DNA of 64,000 nt from Neisseria sp. 83E34 (GTDB lineage: Bacteria; Pseudomonadota; Gammaproteobacteria; Burkholderiales; Neisseriaceae). Positions 36,019-46,137 of this stretch are shown here, piece after piece. Every line of letters begins with the position of its first letter. Positions within the stretch are counted from its first letter, which is position 1. Location of the stretch: NCBI RefSeq assembly GCF_001308015.1, contig NZ_LGYH01000007.1:62001-126000 (forward strand), written 5' to 3'. Below the pieces are notes generated by a model that had not been told where the DNA came from, ran no database searches, and worked only from the letters and a program-made list of their open reading frames with translations. The position numbers and the translations under genes were made by a program.

Positions 36019-36074
36019 TATCAAGTAGTTAAAAAAATAGCAGCAAATGTAAGAATCTATGCGCAATTTAAAAA

Positions 36075-36120
36075 GGGGCTGAAGCAGATTAATGTGATAA
36101 CTAATCTGCTTCGGCTCCTT
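36075..36120 (+). terminator. Inverted repeat, possible terminator or transposon-end scar
   Basis: GGGGCTGAAGCAGATTA and TAATCTGCTTCGGCTCC face each other over a 10-base loop and are followed by a T-rich run. The left arm recurs at 38961-38978. Confidence 0.6.
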
Positions 36121-36225
36121 AATTTTTCATACAAATTTCATACAAGGAAGACAATGCCTTGTTGACTCAAGTAAATGATTGATTGAATAATGGAAAAAAC
36201 CAACCAATTGCAGGAGGAAAGTTAA

Positions 36226-36645
36226 ATGAACTACGCAGGTTTTTGGATTCGTACGGCTGCAGGGATTATTGATACCATCATTTTAATGATCGTGATTCTA
36301 CCGTTGATGTATCTGATTTATGGTGACGCTTATTTTGTCATGAGCGAAGAAATACGGTATTCGTTTGGTTTTTGGGATACCTTCCTAAATTACATTTTTC
36401 CCGCCATCTTTACTCTGTTTTTCTGGAACAAGTTTGCCGCCACGCCCGGAAAAATGTTGTTGGCTTTGAAGGTAGTGGATGCGGAAACGGGCAAGGATAT
36501 TGATTTACGCCAATCCATTATCCGCTACGTAGGCTATTTTATCGCCATTTTGCCTTTGTTCTTAGGTCTGATCTGGATAGCTTTTGATAAACGCAAGCAA
36601 GGTTGGCATGACAAAATAGCGGGAACGGTAGTGGTAAGGAAATAG
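36226..36645 (+). CDS. RDD family membrane protein
   Basis: This 139-residue protein has the RDD signature: AGFWIRTAAGIIDTIIL (Arg, Asp and Asp of the name), a TPGKMLLALKVVDAETGKDI loop in part and YVGYFIAILPLFLGLIWIAFDKRKQGWHDKIAGT. It has three membrane helices. The function of RDD proteins is mostly unknown; some have been linked to ion exchange. The start follows AGGAGGAAAG. It ends at a DUS hairpin and stands alone. Confidence 0.9.
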   Translation: MNYAGFWIRTAAGIIDTIILMIVILPLMYLIYGDAYFVMSEEIRYSFGFWDTFLNYIFPAIFTLFFWNKFAATPGKMLLALKVVDAETGKDIDLRQSIIRYVGYFIAILPLFLGLIWIAFDKRKQGWHDKIAGTVVVRK

Positions 36646-36659
36646 TTTATGTCGAAATA

Positions 36660-36694
36660 AAATGCCTGTCTGAAAAATTTTCAGACAGGCATTT
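36660..36694 (+). terminator. DUS-hairpin terminator of the RDD gene
   Basis: A perfect inverted pair extended by AAA/TTT, 15 bases past the stop. Confidence 0.75.
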
Positions 36695-36850
36695 TTATTG
36701 ATCGTATATTCTGCAGTTTATCTCCATGCAACTTAAATAATAAACGCTTTTAAGACTATCTGAAACCTTAGCTATATCCACTCTACCCGCCGGTGCCGCC
36801 AAAAGAAGTGAGATTTTCGGGAGACAAGGCCGATCTTAGAGCATTCGGAA

Positions 36851-36907
36851 GATACTCGGTTCAAGCCAGAATATGGCGAGCTACTATTTTTAAGTTGATT
36901 CACGATA
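36851..36907. repeat. Right half of a degraded palindromic miniature element
   Basis: GATACTCGGTTCAAGCC and then AAGTTGATTCACGATA match the right part of the 30670 element. The rest of 36695-36924 holds nothing else I can identify. Confidence 0.55.
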
Positions 36908-36924
36908 GATGCAGACACTCCTCC

Positions 36925-38811
36925 TTACTTCGCATCCTTAAACCCACGCTTCAAATGCACCATCAGCAAAGCAACGGCTGCGGGGGTTACGCCGGAAATG
37001 CGCGAGGCTTGGCCTACTGTTTCGGGGCGGTTGAGGTTGAGTTTCTGCTGCACTTCCGCCGACAAGCCTTTAACTTTGCTGTAATCGATTTCAGACGGCA
37101 GTTTCAGGGTTTCGATATCGCGGCGGCCTTCGATTTCTTCGTTTTGGCGGTCGATATAGCCCTGATATTTCACTTGGATTTCTACCTGTTCGATCACGTT
37201 TTCAGACAGGCATTGTTCGGGCTGCGCGCCTTCCAACGTCATCAGTGAGGCGTAGTCGATATTGGGGCGGCGCAAGAGGTCGTGCAGGCTGGCTTCGCGG
37301 GAGAGCTTTTGGCCGAACACGCGCTCTTGCTCGCTCACCGGCAGTTTGGCTGGGGTGTACCATGTGCTGCGCAGGCGTTGGATTTCGCGCTCGATTTGCT
37401 CGCGTTTCCGGTCGAACTGTTGCCATTGCTGCTCGGTAACGAGGCCGATTTTGTAGCCGGCTTCGGTAAGGCGCATGTCGGCGTTGTCTTCCCTGAGTTG
37501 CAGGCGGTATTCGGCGCGGCTGGTGAACATGCGGTAAGGCTCGTTCACGCCTTTGGTGATTAAATCGTCCACCAACACGCCGAGGTAGGCTTGTTCGCGG
37601 CGCAGGGTAAGCGGCTCTTGTTCGCGGATGTATTGTACGGCGTTCGCGCCTGCCAGCAAGCCTTGTGCGGCGGCTTCTTCATAGCCGGTGGTGCCGTTGA
37701 TTTGTCCGGCAAAAAACAGGCCGTTGATGGTTTTGGTTTCAAGGCTGGCTTTGAGGTTGCGCGGGTCGAAATAGTCGTATTCGATGGCGTAGCCGGGGCG
37801 CAGTATGTGGGCGTTTTCCAAGCCTTTCATGGAGCGCACGAGGGCAAGCTGGATGTCGAACGGCAGGCTGGTGGAGATGCCGTTCGGGTAGTATTCGTTG
37901 GTGGTCAAGCCTTCCGGTTCTAGGAAAATCTGATGGCTGTCTTTGTCGGCGAAGCGGTTGATTTTGTCTTCAATCGAGGGGCAGTAGCGCGGGCCGACGC
38001 CTTCGATTTTGCCGGTAAACATGGGGCTGCGGTCGAAGCCGGAGCGGATGATATCATGGGTTTGCTGGTTGGTGTGGGTAATCCAGCAGGATACTTGGCG
38101 CGGGTGCAATTCGGCGCTGCCGCGCACGGAAAACACGGGAACGGGCGTGTCGCCGGGCTGCTCGGTAAGTTGTGAGAAATCAATAGTGCGCCCGTCAATG
38201 CGAGGCGGGGTGCCGGTTTTGAGGCGCGACACGGGTAATGCTAATTCTTTCAGACGGCCTGACAAGCCTTGCGCGGCCGGGTCGCCTGCGCGCCCGCCGG
38301 CATAGTTTTCCAAGCCGATATGGATTTTACCGGCGAGGAATGTGCCTGCGGTGAGCACCACGGAGCGCGCTTTGAATTCGACGCCCATGGCGGTAGCGAC
38401 GCCGGAAACGTGGTCGCCTTCTACGGTGATGTCTTCCACCGCCTGCTGGAAAATCTCGAGATTAGGCTGATTTTCCAGCATCTCGCGGATGGCGGCTTTG
38501 TAAAGAATGCGGTCGGCTTGGGCGCGGGTGGCGCGAACGGCCGGGCCTTTGCTGGCGTTCAGACGGCGGAACTGAATGCCCGACATATCGGTAGCCAGCG
38601 CCATGGCGCCGCCGAGTGCATCCACTTCGCGCACGAGATGGCCTTTGCCGATGCCGCCGATGGAAGGGTTGCACGACATTTGGCCGAGGGTTTCGATATT
38701 GTGCGACAACAATAAAGTTTGCGCGCCCATGCGCGCGGCGGCAAGGGCGGCTTCGGTGCCGGCGTGCCCGCCGCCGACTACGATGACATCATAGGTTTTG
38801 GGGTAAATCAT
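36925..38811 (-). CDS. mnmG: tRNA uridine-5-carboxymethylaminomethyl modification enzyme MnmG (GidA)
   Basis: This 628-residue protein starts at 38811 ([22 protein letters not shown]), the family's usual N-terminus; an ORF extension upstream is not family-like. The FAD-binding [38 protein letters not shown] in part and the [11 protein letters not shown]-type motif are clear. With MnmE (encoded at 59.9 kb) it modifies the wobble uridine of several tRNAs. Two uptake sequences are translated in frame, one main-dialect (CLSEN, about 37200) and one AG-dialect (38249-38260). Confidence 0.96.
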   Translation of the reverse strand: MIYPKTYDVIVVGGGHAGTEAALAAARMGAQTLLLSHNIETLGQMSCNPSIGGIGKGHLVREVDALGGAMALATDMSGIQFRRLNASKGPAVRATRAQADRILYKAAIREMLENQPNLEIFQQAVEDITVEGDHVSGVATAMGVEFKARSVVLTAGTFLAGKIHIGLENYAGGRAGDPAAQGLSGRLKELALPVSRLKTGTPPRIDGRTIDFSQLTEQPGDTPVPVFSVRGSAELHPRQVSCWITHTNQQTHDIIRSGFDRSPMFTGKIEGVGPRYCPSIEDKINRFADKDSHQIFLEPEGLTTNEYYPNGISTSLPFDIQLALVRSMKGLENAHILRPGYAIEYDYFDPRNLKASLETKTINGLFFAGQINGTTGYEEAAAQGLLAGANAVQYIREQEPLTLRREQAYLGVLVDDLITKGVNEPYRMFTSRAEYRLQLREDNADMRLTEAGYKIGLVTEQQWQQFDRKREQIEREIQRLRSTWYTPAKLPVSEQERVFGQKLSREASLHDLLRRPNIDYASLMTLEGAQPEQCLSENVIEQVEIQVKYQGYIDRQNEEIEGRRDIETLKLPSEIDYSKVKGLSAEVQQKLNLNRPETVGQASRISGVTPAAVALLMVHLKRGFKDAK

Positions 38812-38856
38812 GGTATTGAATGCAATAGGAAAAATAGCGTGATTGTACGCGCTTTT

Positions 38857-38896
38857 GAGGCTGTCTGAAACTGGTTTGATGGTTTCAGACAGCCTC
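38857..38896. repeat. AG-type DUS-like inverted pair upstream of mnmG
   Basis: GAGGCTGTCTGAAAC and GTTTCAGACAGCCTC form a perfect stem. The sequence is AGGCTGTCTGAA, not the main TGCCTGTCTGAA. Confidence 0.75.
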
Positions 38897-38960
38897 GTTG
38901 TGTATGCTCTGTCTGATAGGTTTGGCGACTTCCCCACAGGTTAAAGGGGTTAAATTTAAT

Positions 38961-38978
38961 GGGGCTGAAGTAGATTAG
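38961..38978. repeat. Solitary copy of the GGGGCTGAAG repeat
   Basis: GGGGCTGAAGTAGATTAG differs by one or two bases from the left arm at 36075. It resembles a transposon end, but no transposase is nearby. Confidence 0.45.
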
Positions 38979-39088
38979 CCTTCAACATATTAAATGAAAA
39001 TTTTTGAAAACCAGCCGGGCAAATGCGGAACATTTCATTTGCCCGGTTGTATAACAGATCAAATATCAAATGTTATTTTGGAGCTTAT

Positions 39089-39298
39089 ATGAATACAAAA
39101 GAAAGCATACTCAAACCCGGCGAGCAAATAATGTTTGCGATTGTATTGATGGTGTTGTTTCTTATGTTTTATTTTGCATCGGGATACAGCTTCTTAAACT
39201 CAGTGCTGCTTAGCGCAGGCTTCACGCTGATAATTCTTACAGTCAGGGTAACTATGCTTAAGTTAGCTAAGAAAATGCATAATAAAAAAGAAGAATAA
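39089..39298 (+). CDS. Small two-helix membrane protein of unknown function
   Basis: This 69-residue protein starts at 39089 with TTTTGGAGC before it. Two hydrophobic helices lie at about 14-31 (IMFAIVLMVLFLMFYFAS) and 35-54, followed by a basic tail (KLAKKMHNKKEE) that should lie in the cytoplasm. I do not recognise the family. It lies between divergent mnmG and purD. The good ribosome binding site and clean membrane pattern support it as a gene, but it is short. Confidence 0.65.
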   Translation: MNTKESILKPGEQIMFAIVLMVLFLMFYFASGYSFLNSVLLSAGFTLIILTVRVTMLKLAKKMHNKKEE

Positions 39299-39321
39299 AA
39301 TGCTTTCGGCAGCGGCGGGCT

Positions 39322-39364
39322 TTCAGACAGGCATATCGTGAAATCCGCTATAATGCCTGTCTGA
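39322..39364 (+). promoter_or_regulatory. Outward-facing DUS pair overlapping the purD -10 element
   Basis: DUS copies at 39322-39333 and 39353-39364 point away from each other. TATAAT (39349-39354) runs straight into the second copy and is a likely -10 for purD at 39389. Confidence 0.5.
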
Positions 39365-39388
39365 AACCTTACCGCACAAAGGAAAACT

Positions 39389-40660
39389 ATGAAACTTCTC
39401 GTTATCGGCAGCGGCGGGCGCGAACACGCTTTAGCTTGGAAGCTGGCGCAATCGCCCAAAGTGGAAACCGTTTTTGTCGCCCCGGGCAACGCGGGCACGG
39501 CGCAAGAGCCTAAATTGCAGAATCTCGATAAAACTGCGCATCAAGATTTAATCGCGTTTTGCCAAGCCGAACATATCGCCTTTACCGTGGTCGGCCCCGA
39601 AGCGCCGCTGGCCGCCGGCATTGTAGACGACTTCCGCGCCGCCGGCCTGCCCGTGTTCGGCCCCACCCGCGCTGCCGCGCAGCTGGAAAGCTCGAAAGAC
39701 TTTGCCAAAGCGTTTATGAAAAAACACGGCATCCCCACCGCGCAATACCAAACCTTCGAACAAGCCGAGCAGGCACATGAGTATGTGAACCAAAAAGGCG
39801 CGCCGATTGTGATTAAAGCCGACGGCCTGGCCGCAGGCAAAGGCGTGATTGTGGCGATGACTTTGGACGAAGCGCATGCCGCCATCGACGATATGCTGCT
39901 CGGCAACAAAATGGGCAACGCCGGCGCGCGCGTGGTGATTGAGGATTTCCTGCAGGGCGAAGAAGCCAGCTTTATTGTGATGGTTGACGGCGAGCATGTG
40001 TTGCCGATGGCCACCAGCCAAGACCACAAACGCCTGTTAAACAACGATCAAGGCCCCAACACCGGCGGCATGGGCGCATACAGCCCCGCGCCTGTGGTAA
40101 CTGATGCCGTGCATGCGCGCGTGATGAACGAAATCATCCTGCCCACCGTGCGTGGCATGAAGGCCGACGGCAACGAATTTACCGGCTTCCTCTATGCCGG
40201 CCTGATGATAGACGAAAGCGGCGCGCCTTATACCATCGAGTTCAATTGCCGCTTCGGCGACCCCGAAACCCAACCGATTATGAGCCGCCTCAACAGCGAT
40301 TTTGCCGATTTAATCCAAGCCGCACTCGAGCGCAAACTGAATAGCGTTGAAGCGGAATGGAGCCCGCAAACCGCAGTGGGTGTGGTGCTGGCGGCGCAAA
40401 ATTACCCCGAAAGCCCGAAAAAAGGCGACGCCATTTCCGGCTTGGACGCAGCCAACAGCGTCGGCAAAGTGTTCCATGCAGGCACAATCAAAGGCAGCAG
40501 CGGTGAAACCCTTACCAACGGCGGCCGTGTACTCTGCGTGGTAGGCTTGGGCAACGGCGTGGCCGAAGCCAAAGCCAAAGCTTATCAGGCGCTCGGGCAT
40601 ATCTCGTTTGACGGCATGCAGTTCCGCACGGATATTGCAGATAAAGCCATCGGGCGCTGA
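39389..40660 (+). CDS. purD: Phosphoribosylamine-glycine ligase
   Basis: This 423-residue protein is the normal length. The N-terminal MKLLVIGSGGREHALAWKL, the ATP-grasp region (VIKADGLAAGKGVIVA, MVDGEHVLPMATSQDHKRL), GPNTGGMGAYSPAP and EFNCRFGDPETQ are all diagnostic. It catalyses the second step of purine synthesis, joining glycine to phosphoribosylamine with ATP. The start follows AAAGGAAAACT. A likely -10 overlaps an uptake sequence upstream. The gene is monocistronic and convergent with the flavoprotein gene. Confidence 0.97.
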   Translation: MKLLVIGSGGREHALAWKLAQSPKVETVFVAPGNAGTAQEPKLQNLDKTAHQDLIAFCQAEHIAFTVVGPEAPLAAGIVDDFRAAGLPVFGPTRAAAQLESSKDFAKAFMKKHGIPTAQYQTFEQAEQAHEYVNQKGAPIVIKADGLAAGKGVIVAMTLDEAHAAIDDMLLGNKMGNAGARVVIEDFLQGEEASFIVMVDGEHVLPMATSQDHKRLLNNDQGPNTGGMGAYSPAPVVTDAVHARVMNEIILPTVRGMKADGNEFTGFLYAGLMIDESGAPYTIEFNCRFGDPETQPIMSRLNSDFADLIQAALERKLNSVEAEWSPQTAVGVVLAAQNYPESPKKGDAISGLDAANSVGKVFHAGTIKGSSGETLTNGGRVLCVVGLGNGVAEAKAKAYQALGHISFDGMQFRTDIADKAIGR

Positions 40661-40667
40661 TGGTTTG

Positions 40668-40798
40668 TATCACAAATAAACTTAAAAAATAGTACGGCCG
40701 GCATGCTCGGGCTTGACCCGAATATCTTAAGTTCCAGAAATTTTAGGAGATGCTCTGGTCAAGCCCGAGCATGACAAAAAATAAGGTTATTTGCTACA
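40668..40798. repeat. Chimeric miniature element (Correia-like ends, palindromic core)
   Basis: The ends (CACAAATAAACTTA and TTATTTGCTACA) are of the TATAGCAAATAAAC type. The inside carries the GCTCGGGCTTGACCCGA / GGTCAAGCCCGAGCATGAC arms of the other family. Confidence 0.7.
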
Positions 40799-40806
40799 AC
40801 ACAACA

Positions 40807-40840
40807 AAATGCCTGTCTGAAAATATTCAGACAGGCATTT
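40807..40840. terminator. Bidirectional DUS-hairpin terminator between purD and the flavoprotein gene
   Basis: A perfect inverted pair with a 4-base loop and T-run on one side. Confidence 0.7.
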
Positions 40841-40915
40841 TTATTATTGTAAACGCTTACTGTTATGATCAGGCTTTTGTTGTAGGCCGGGATACCTGTA
40901 TCCGACTATTTATAC

Positions 40916-42193
40916 TCATTCCGCACAAATCGCTTCCGCCGCACACACTGCCGACGACCATGCCCACTGAAAATTATAGCCGCCGAGCCAGCCGGTAATG
41001 TCCATTACTTCGCCGATAAAATATAAGCCGGGTTGCAGCTTGCTTTGCATGGTTTTGGCATCGATTTCTTTTACATTCACACCGCCACGGGTCACTTCGG
41101 CTTTTTTGTGGCCGTCGCTGCCGCTGGGCAGCAATGTCCAGTTATTCAAGCTGTGTCCGAGCCTCTGTAAAACTGCGTTGGGTATGTCGGCCCATTTCTG
41201 CGCGGCATAAGGTGCGAATGCTTCTTGCGCCAGCCAGAAATCCAACAGCCTGTCGGGCAAATCGGGGCAAAGTTGTTTGAGTGCGGTGTTAAGCTGGATC
41301 TTACGGCCGGTTTTGCCCTCGCATAAAGTTTGCGCCAGATCGGTGTGCGGGCACAAGTCGATGCGCAGGGTTTGGCCGGGCTGCCAGTAGCTGGAGATCT
41401 GCAAAATGGCCGGGCCGCTTAAGCCTTTGTGGCGGAACAGTAAATCTTCATCGAAAACGGTTACGCGTTTCCCCTCGCCGGTGCTGATGCACACGGGCAA
41501 GGCGATGCCGGAAAGCGTATGGTAGCCGTGTTGCTCCCAATGTTCGAAACGCAAAGGCACCAAAGCGGCTTCGGGCGGTACGATGCTGTGGCCGAACTGT
41601 TTGGCGAGCTCATAACCAAACGGCGTGGCCCCGATAGCAGGCGCGGCCAAACCGCCTGTGGCAATCACAAGATCGGCACAATGAAACACGCCGCTGCTGC
41701 TGCGTATCTCAAACCTGGCGATGCCTGTCTGAAAAACATGTACGGAATCAACACGGCAGCCGGTGTACCACTGAACCTGCCCTTTTCCACATTCGCTTTT
41801 CAGCATGGAGATAATCTCAACAGCGCTGCTGTTGCAAAACATCTGCCCCTTATGTTTTTCGTGATACGCAATACCGTGCCGCTCGACCAGATTAATAAAA
41901 TCCCGACTGGTATAACGCGACAATGCATGGCGTACAAAGCGCGGTTGCTGTGATACAAAATAAGACGACCCGTCGCCGCCATCGAGGTTGCGGTTGGTAA
42001 AATTGCAGCGTCCTCCGCCGGAAATGCGGATTTTTTCTCCGATTTTTACTGCGTGGTCCAATAAAGCCACGCTTTTACCGTGCTGCCCGATGCGGACAGC
42101 ACACATCATACCGGCAGCTCCTGCGCCGATAATCAGTGTATCGAAATAAAACGGGGAGGCTGCATTGGCAGCTATCTGCGGTGTTGAAGGCAT
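40916..42193 (-). CDS. HI0933/YhiN family NAD(P)/FAD-dependent oxidoreductase
   Basis: This 425-residue protein starts with a short leader and a dinucleotide-binding motif, LIIGAGAAGMMCAVRIGQHG. The family landmarks are GEKIRISGGGRCNFTNRN, VIATGGLAAPAIGATPFGYELAKQFGHSI, DLLFRHKGLSGPAILQIS, EVTRGGVNVKEID and the C-terminal FIGEVMDITGWLGGYNFQWAWSSA, each seen here in part. The substrate is unknown. A DUS is translated in frame as FQTGI near residue 155. Confidence 0.92.
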   Translation of the reverse strand: MPSTPQIAANAASPFYFDTLIIGAGAAGMMCAVRIGQHGKSVALLDHAVKIGEKIRISGGGRCNFTNRNLDGGDGSSYFVSQQPRFVRHALSRYTSRDFINLVERHGIAYHEKHKGQMFCNSSAVEIISMLKSECGKGQVQWYTGCRVDSVHVFQTGIARFEIRSSSGVFHCADLVIATGGLAAPAIGATPFGYELAKQFGHSIVPPEAALVPLRFEHWEQHGYHTLSGIALPVCISTGEGKRVTVFDEDLLFRHKGLSGPAILQISSYWQPGQTLRIDLCPHTDLAQTLCEGKTGRKIQLNTALKQLCPDLPDRLLDFWLAQEAFAPYAAQKWADIPNAVLQRLGHSLNNWTLLPSGSDGHKKAEVTRGGVNVKEIDAKTMQSKLQPGLYFIGEVMDITGWLGGYNFQWAWSSAVCAAEAICAE

Positions 42194-42251
42194 AATGGAT
42201 GATTCTGATTAAATTCAATGTGTGTGGATTATATAGTCAATCAAATTAAGA

Positions 42252-42293
42252 ATGCCTGTCTGAAAACTTTGAAAAACGTTTTCAGACAGGCAT
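42252..42293 (-). terminator. DUS-hairpin terminator of the beta-helix/RTX gene
   Basis: A perfect inverted pair with ATGCCTGTCTGAAAAC arms, about 85 bases past the stop. Confidence 0.6.
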
Positions 42294-42377
42294 CGCCATT
42301 AAACCAACCGATAAGCCGAATCATTAAATCAAGTTTGGCATGATAAAACCATTCGGTTTACCGGCTGTTGCGCGGTA

Positions 42378-45300
42378 TTAATAAATGGTGAAATTAGAAG
42401 CGTTTAATTCGTAATTCACACCATCCAGCTCGGCAAACTGCACCGCGCTGAAATATTTACCGGAACCATCTGCATCATAAAACAGCTTATTGCCGTTTTG
42501 AATCACGCGTGTTTCTGCGGTTACGGCATTTGCTTGGGCAAACCAATCGCCCTCCAGTGCACCGAACACCAGCGTGCTCAAGCCGAGCTTATCACTGCCG
42601 GAAGTGAAGTCGGTAATTCTGTCTACCTCACCGTTTAACTGGGCACTAAACAGGAAAGTGTCATCACCGCCGCCGCCTGTTAGAATGTCTCTGCCCTCGC
42701 CGCCGATCAATGTGTCATTACCCAAGCCGCCATCGAGCTTATTATCCCCTACGTTGCCTTTGATAATGTTGTCCAGATCATTGCCCGTACCGTTAATAGA
42801 CTTGATATTGAGCAATACCAGATTTTCTACGTTATCGGGCAATTTGTAATCGACTGTGCTGTACACCGTGTCTTTTCCGCCGTTGGCAGATTCTTTAATG
42901 GTATCTTTGACGTTGTCGATAAAATAGGTGTTATCGGCTGCAGAACCTACATAGCTCTGCACCGTGCCTTTCATATCGCCGTTGCTCTTATTCACAAATC
43001 CGTTGATATCGGCGCCATTCGTGTGGGTTTCAACAAATTGATGGAAGCCGCCGCCCATAACATGATTGCCGGTAAACTTCAAATCGTTTATATCGCCCAC
43101 CAAATGCTCATTGCCATACAAACCTTTCGAGCTTTCCGCACCCATAAATAATACGGAAACCCGCTTGTTGGTTGCAGTGCTCGCTATAATGTTGTCCGTT
43201 ACGCGCACATCGTTCAAATCACCGGTACCACCGTTGTAATTGGTGTAATGGCTCTTCTTGGTCACAATATCGTAAAGTGTCAACGGGCGCGGCATATACG
43301 CACCAATTACGTTTTTAGAGGAATTGCTGTCCCAGATCGACTCAACACCTACCACCTTACGGTTAACGTTGCCGTTCAGGGTATTGTGGCTGAACACAGT
43401 GCCGTTAGAATCCGTGCCGGTATAAAGCATCCAGCCGGTACCGAATTTGCTAGTGATATTCACTTCATTATGGGTGAATTTGTTGTTTTGGCTGCCTTGA
43501 TATGCCTGTAACAAACCCTGTCCGCTCGCTTTGGAGCTGGAAACAATGTTTTTGCTGACGGTGTTGTCGTTCGACATGTAAGCAATATGTACAGCAGAAG
43601 ATTTGCCTTCAGTCAGGTAGTTATTGATCACCTTGTTGTTATCGCTTCGGTTTTGCATAGAAATATTACGCATATTCTCGCTGATAACATTGTTGCTGAT
43701 GGTACTGTTGGTCACACCCGAGAAGGAAATACCATAATAGCCGCCGGTAATTTTATTGCCGGTAATCAGAGCATCGGTAATCTGATACTTATTGTCGGCA
43801 ACTTTCTTATCACCGCGGTATTCATGCCATTTGGTCAAACTGCCCGAATACAGGCTGGATTCAGACTGATTATAAAGAACAATGGCATAATTGGAATTTG
43901 CATCACTTTGTACACCTTCTTTCAAAACAATATTATTGTTTTTGATGGTCAGATCATCAATGTTGCCATCTTGTGTTACAAAGCTGATGGCTCTGTTTTT
44001 CACATTAACAAAATTATTGTTTTCAATGGTAACGCCGCTACTGTTGATGCCGGCAATCCCGCGCACGCCTTCCAGATTCTGTAAATCAAAAGTGAATCCT
44101 TCGATTTCCACATCTTTCACGTTTTTCGCAAGCGTGATACCGCTCTTGAAACCGCTGGTAATTCCCTTATAAACCAAAGTGGAATTATTGCCGCTTACAT
44201 AGTCGGTGCCCGCTAAAACAACGGCGCCTTTTCCGCTCAGAACGAAAGTGCCGTTAGAAGGCATCTCCACGCCCAAGCCTTTTTTAGCAGCTACATTAAT
44301 CGCTGATTGCAAAGCCGAAGTAATATCACCGCCGCCATTGTGAAATGCCGCCACTGATACACTGTCTTTAAACGTAGCACCCCATGTACCGGAGCCCCAT
44401 TTGGTCGTATAGTCTCCGCCTGTGTCTTTGGTAAACAAAGTATGGTGGCTGCCGTCGCTGATCACAATATGTTTCAAACCGCTGTTGCCTGCGGCAGCTT
44501 TTGCTGCTTCCGCCGCATTTTTCACAACAGTATATGAAGCGCCTGATGGTACATTGCTGCTTACGAATGCACTCGTGGTTACTGTTTTTGGGCCAGTAGT
44601 AGTCAAATCGATCTCCTGTTTTTTGGGTATTCCAGCAAGAGTATTTGAGTTTCCTTCATTCTGTGTGTTGGCAGGGCTGCCGGTCAGGCCCTCCGCCTCC
44701 GACGCAGCAATTGCTACACTGCCGTTGATGGAAGGTTCTGCAACAACCTTCTCGTTGTTTTGAAGCGTACTGTGTATTACTTCATCAGAAGTTTCCTCAA
44801 CCACTTCGGTTTTTCCGCTAGGTTGGGCTACTTCTTCAGTAATACTGGGCTTGCTGCTTGAATCTGTTTCCGATTTCCATTCAACAGAATCAGGCGCATC
44901 CTTTTCATTGTTATTAGGTTGAACCGTTTCTTGCGGTTGTTCTTCAGCAAGCGCCGGCTCGGCAGCCGGCTGCTCTGCGTTACCTTGCGGATGAGCCGGT
45001 TCTTCCGGCGCATTTGCTTGCATGGTTTTCTCTGCAATTGCAGCTTCTTGCTTGCTTTCCTCCACGCCTGGCGGATTAATTGCTTCATCAGCCGGACGAT
45101 TTTCAGGAACCTCTGTATCTGCTTGAGGTTGGGCAGCAATATTTTCAGACAGGGTTGCTGCCGGTCTGTCAGGTATAACTGCGGCAGCTCTGTGCTTCCT
45201 GCCATCTGCTGCATCCGTATTTTTATCGTCCGAACCGGAGCCTCCGGCAGAAGCAAGGCCTGCAATCAAGCCCCCGCCCAAGCCCAAACCGGCCAGCCAC

Positions 45301-45611
45301 GGATAAGGCGAAAAACCGGCAGCTTCTGCCGTCTGTATTTCAGTTGCCTCTATCTGCGCCTCTTGCGGCAAGTCAATCACGGCTGCATTCAGCTCATTAG
45401 CCGCATACTCGTTGCCCGATAATGTCGTACCGTCAAACTTCGTAGCCGGCATGGCTTCAATTGCTTCCGGCCCCTCTTGCGGCAGACTTAATGCCAGATC
45501 AGGCTCGAAAGCAGTAAAAAATGGAATGTCTTCATCAGTTGTAATGTGATTTTGGCTTAATTCAAAAGCCTTTATATTGGTCTTATTCATGGTTGTCGAT
45601 TCTGATTTCAT
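42378..45611 (-). CDS. Large secreted parallel beta-helix protein with C-terminal RTX repeats
   Basis: This 1077-residue protein (or 1070 from the ATG at 45590) has no classical signal peptide. A Gly/Ala-rich hydrophobic stretch ([21 protein letters not shown]) lies at about 103-123. A Pro/Glu/Gln-rich linker spans about 130-335. A right-handed beta-helix of the pectate-lyase/epimerase type spans about 400-900, with a [19 protein letters not shown] start and repeated IxxNxI turns such as [11 protein letters not shown] and [14 protein letters not shown] nonapeptides ([20 protein letters not shown]) lie at about 963-983, followed by a tail ending FTIY. RTX repeats point to type I secretion and calcium-dependent folding outside the cell. 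The helix may bind or modify polysaccharide. No type I exporter is in the window. It is unlike typical Neisseria FrpC proteins. Confidence 0.82.
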   Translation of the reverse strand: MKSESTTMNKTNIKAFELSQNHITTDEDIPFFTAFEPDLALSLPQEGPEAIEAMPATKFDGTTLSGNEYAANELNAAVIDLPQEAQIEATEIQTAEAAGFSPYPWLAGLGLGGGLIAGLASAGGSGSDDKNTDAADGRKHRAAAVIPDRPAATLSENIAAQPQADTEVPENRPADEAINPPGVEESKQEAAIAEKTMQANAPEEPAHPQGNAEQPAAEPALAEEQPQETVQPNNNEKDAPDSVEWKSETDSSSKPSITEEVAQPSGKTEVVEETSDEVIHSTLQNNEKVVAEPSINGSVAIAASEAEGLTGSPANTQNEGNSNTLAGIPKKQEIDLTTTGPKTVTTSAFVSSNVPSGASYTVVKNAAEAAKAAAGNSGLKHIVISDGSHHTLFTKDTGGDYTTKWGSGTWGATFKDSVSVAAFHNGGGDITSALQSAINVAAKKGLGVEMPSNGTFVLSGKGAVVLAGTDYVSGNNSTLVYKGITSGFKSGITLAKNVKDVEIEGFTFDLQNLEGVRGIAGINSSGVTIENNNFVNVKNRAISFVTQDGNIDDLTIKNNNIVLKEGVQSDANSNYAIVLYNQSESSLYSGSLTKWHEYRGDKKVADNKYQITDALITGNKITGGYYGISFSGVTNSTISNNVISENMRNISMQNRSDNNKVINNYLTEGKSSAVHIAYMSNDNTVSKNIVSSSKASGQGLLQAYQGSQNNKFTHNEVNITSKFGTGWMLYTGTDSNGTVFSHNTLNGNVNRKVVGVESIWDSNSSKNVIGAYMPRPLTLYDIVTKKSHYTNYNGGTGDLNDVRVTDNIIASTATNKRVSVLFMGAESSKGLYGNEHLVGDINDLKFTGNHVMGGGFHQFVETHTNGADINGFVNKSNGDMKGTVQSYVGSAADNTYFIDNVKDTIKESANGGKDTVYSTVDYKLPDNVENLVLLNIKSINGTGNDLDNIIKGNVGDNKLDGGLGNDTLIGGEGRDILTGGGGDDTFLFSAQLNGEVDRITDFTSGSDKLGLSTLVFGALEGDWFAQANAVTAETRVIQNGNKLFYDADGSGKYFSAVQFAELDGVNYELNASNFTIY

Positions 45612-46062
45612 AATCTACAAAGCTCCCAAATAGTACAACACTTCCGTTATTATTTCACCACAAAACTAAAGATAATCGGCTCAAAAACTCGACAATCGGT
45701 TTATGTGTTGTTTTTTATGACTTGTTATTTACTTTTTATTCAAATTGCATTATTTTGATTGATTAAATTTTGCACTCGTCTATTGAGGGGATACGCGTCA
45801 AAAGGTTCAAAAAATATTGCGTCCGTAATATAAACACATAACGAACAATGACGAGTACATAACCAAATAAACGGTATGAATTATAAATAAGTAAACAACT
45901 ATAGGGTTTATATATTATGAAATAATCAACTAACTTACAGACACTTTTGATAATTAATCATATGCAATAATACAATGAAATTACTTTAATGTCATACATT
46001 ATTTTCTACAATCACCGTATAATTTCACTATACTCCCCTGATATTTCTCTGTTTTTAAACAA
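45612..46062. other. Long AT-rich leader region
   Basis: About 450 bases separate the RTX gene start from the DUS hairpin after dnaE. I see no ORF, repeat or clear hairpin. The length and base composition would suit a complex promoter for the RTX gene. Confidence 0.5.
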
Positions 46063-46109
46063 AATGCCTGTCTGAAAAGCAAGAAATTAAAGCTTTTCAG
46101 ACAGGCATT
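46063..46109 (-). terminator. DUS-hairpin terminator of dnaE
   Basis: DUS arms extended by AAGC/GCTT, 28 bases past the dnaE stop. Confidence 0.7.
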
Positions 46110-46137
46110 GTTTTCTCTGCCAAGTTTATACAGACTG

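Noticed and set aside
42378-45611. FrpC/FrpA-type iron-regulated RTX protein
   Set aside because: It has only a short RTX segment and a long beta-helix; the self-processing module and many tandem RTX repeats of FrpC are absent.
45612-46062. Regulatory RNA or small gene in the AT-rich leader of the RTX gene
   Set aside because: No stable hairpin, ORF with ribosome binding site, or known motif could be supported.
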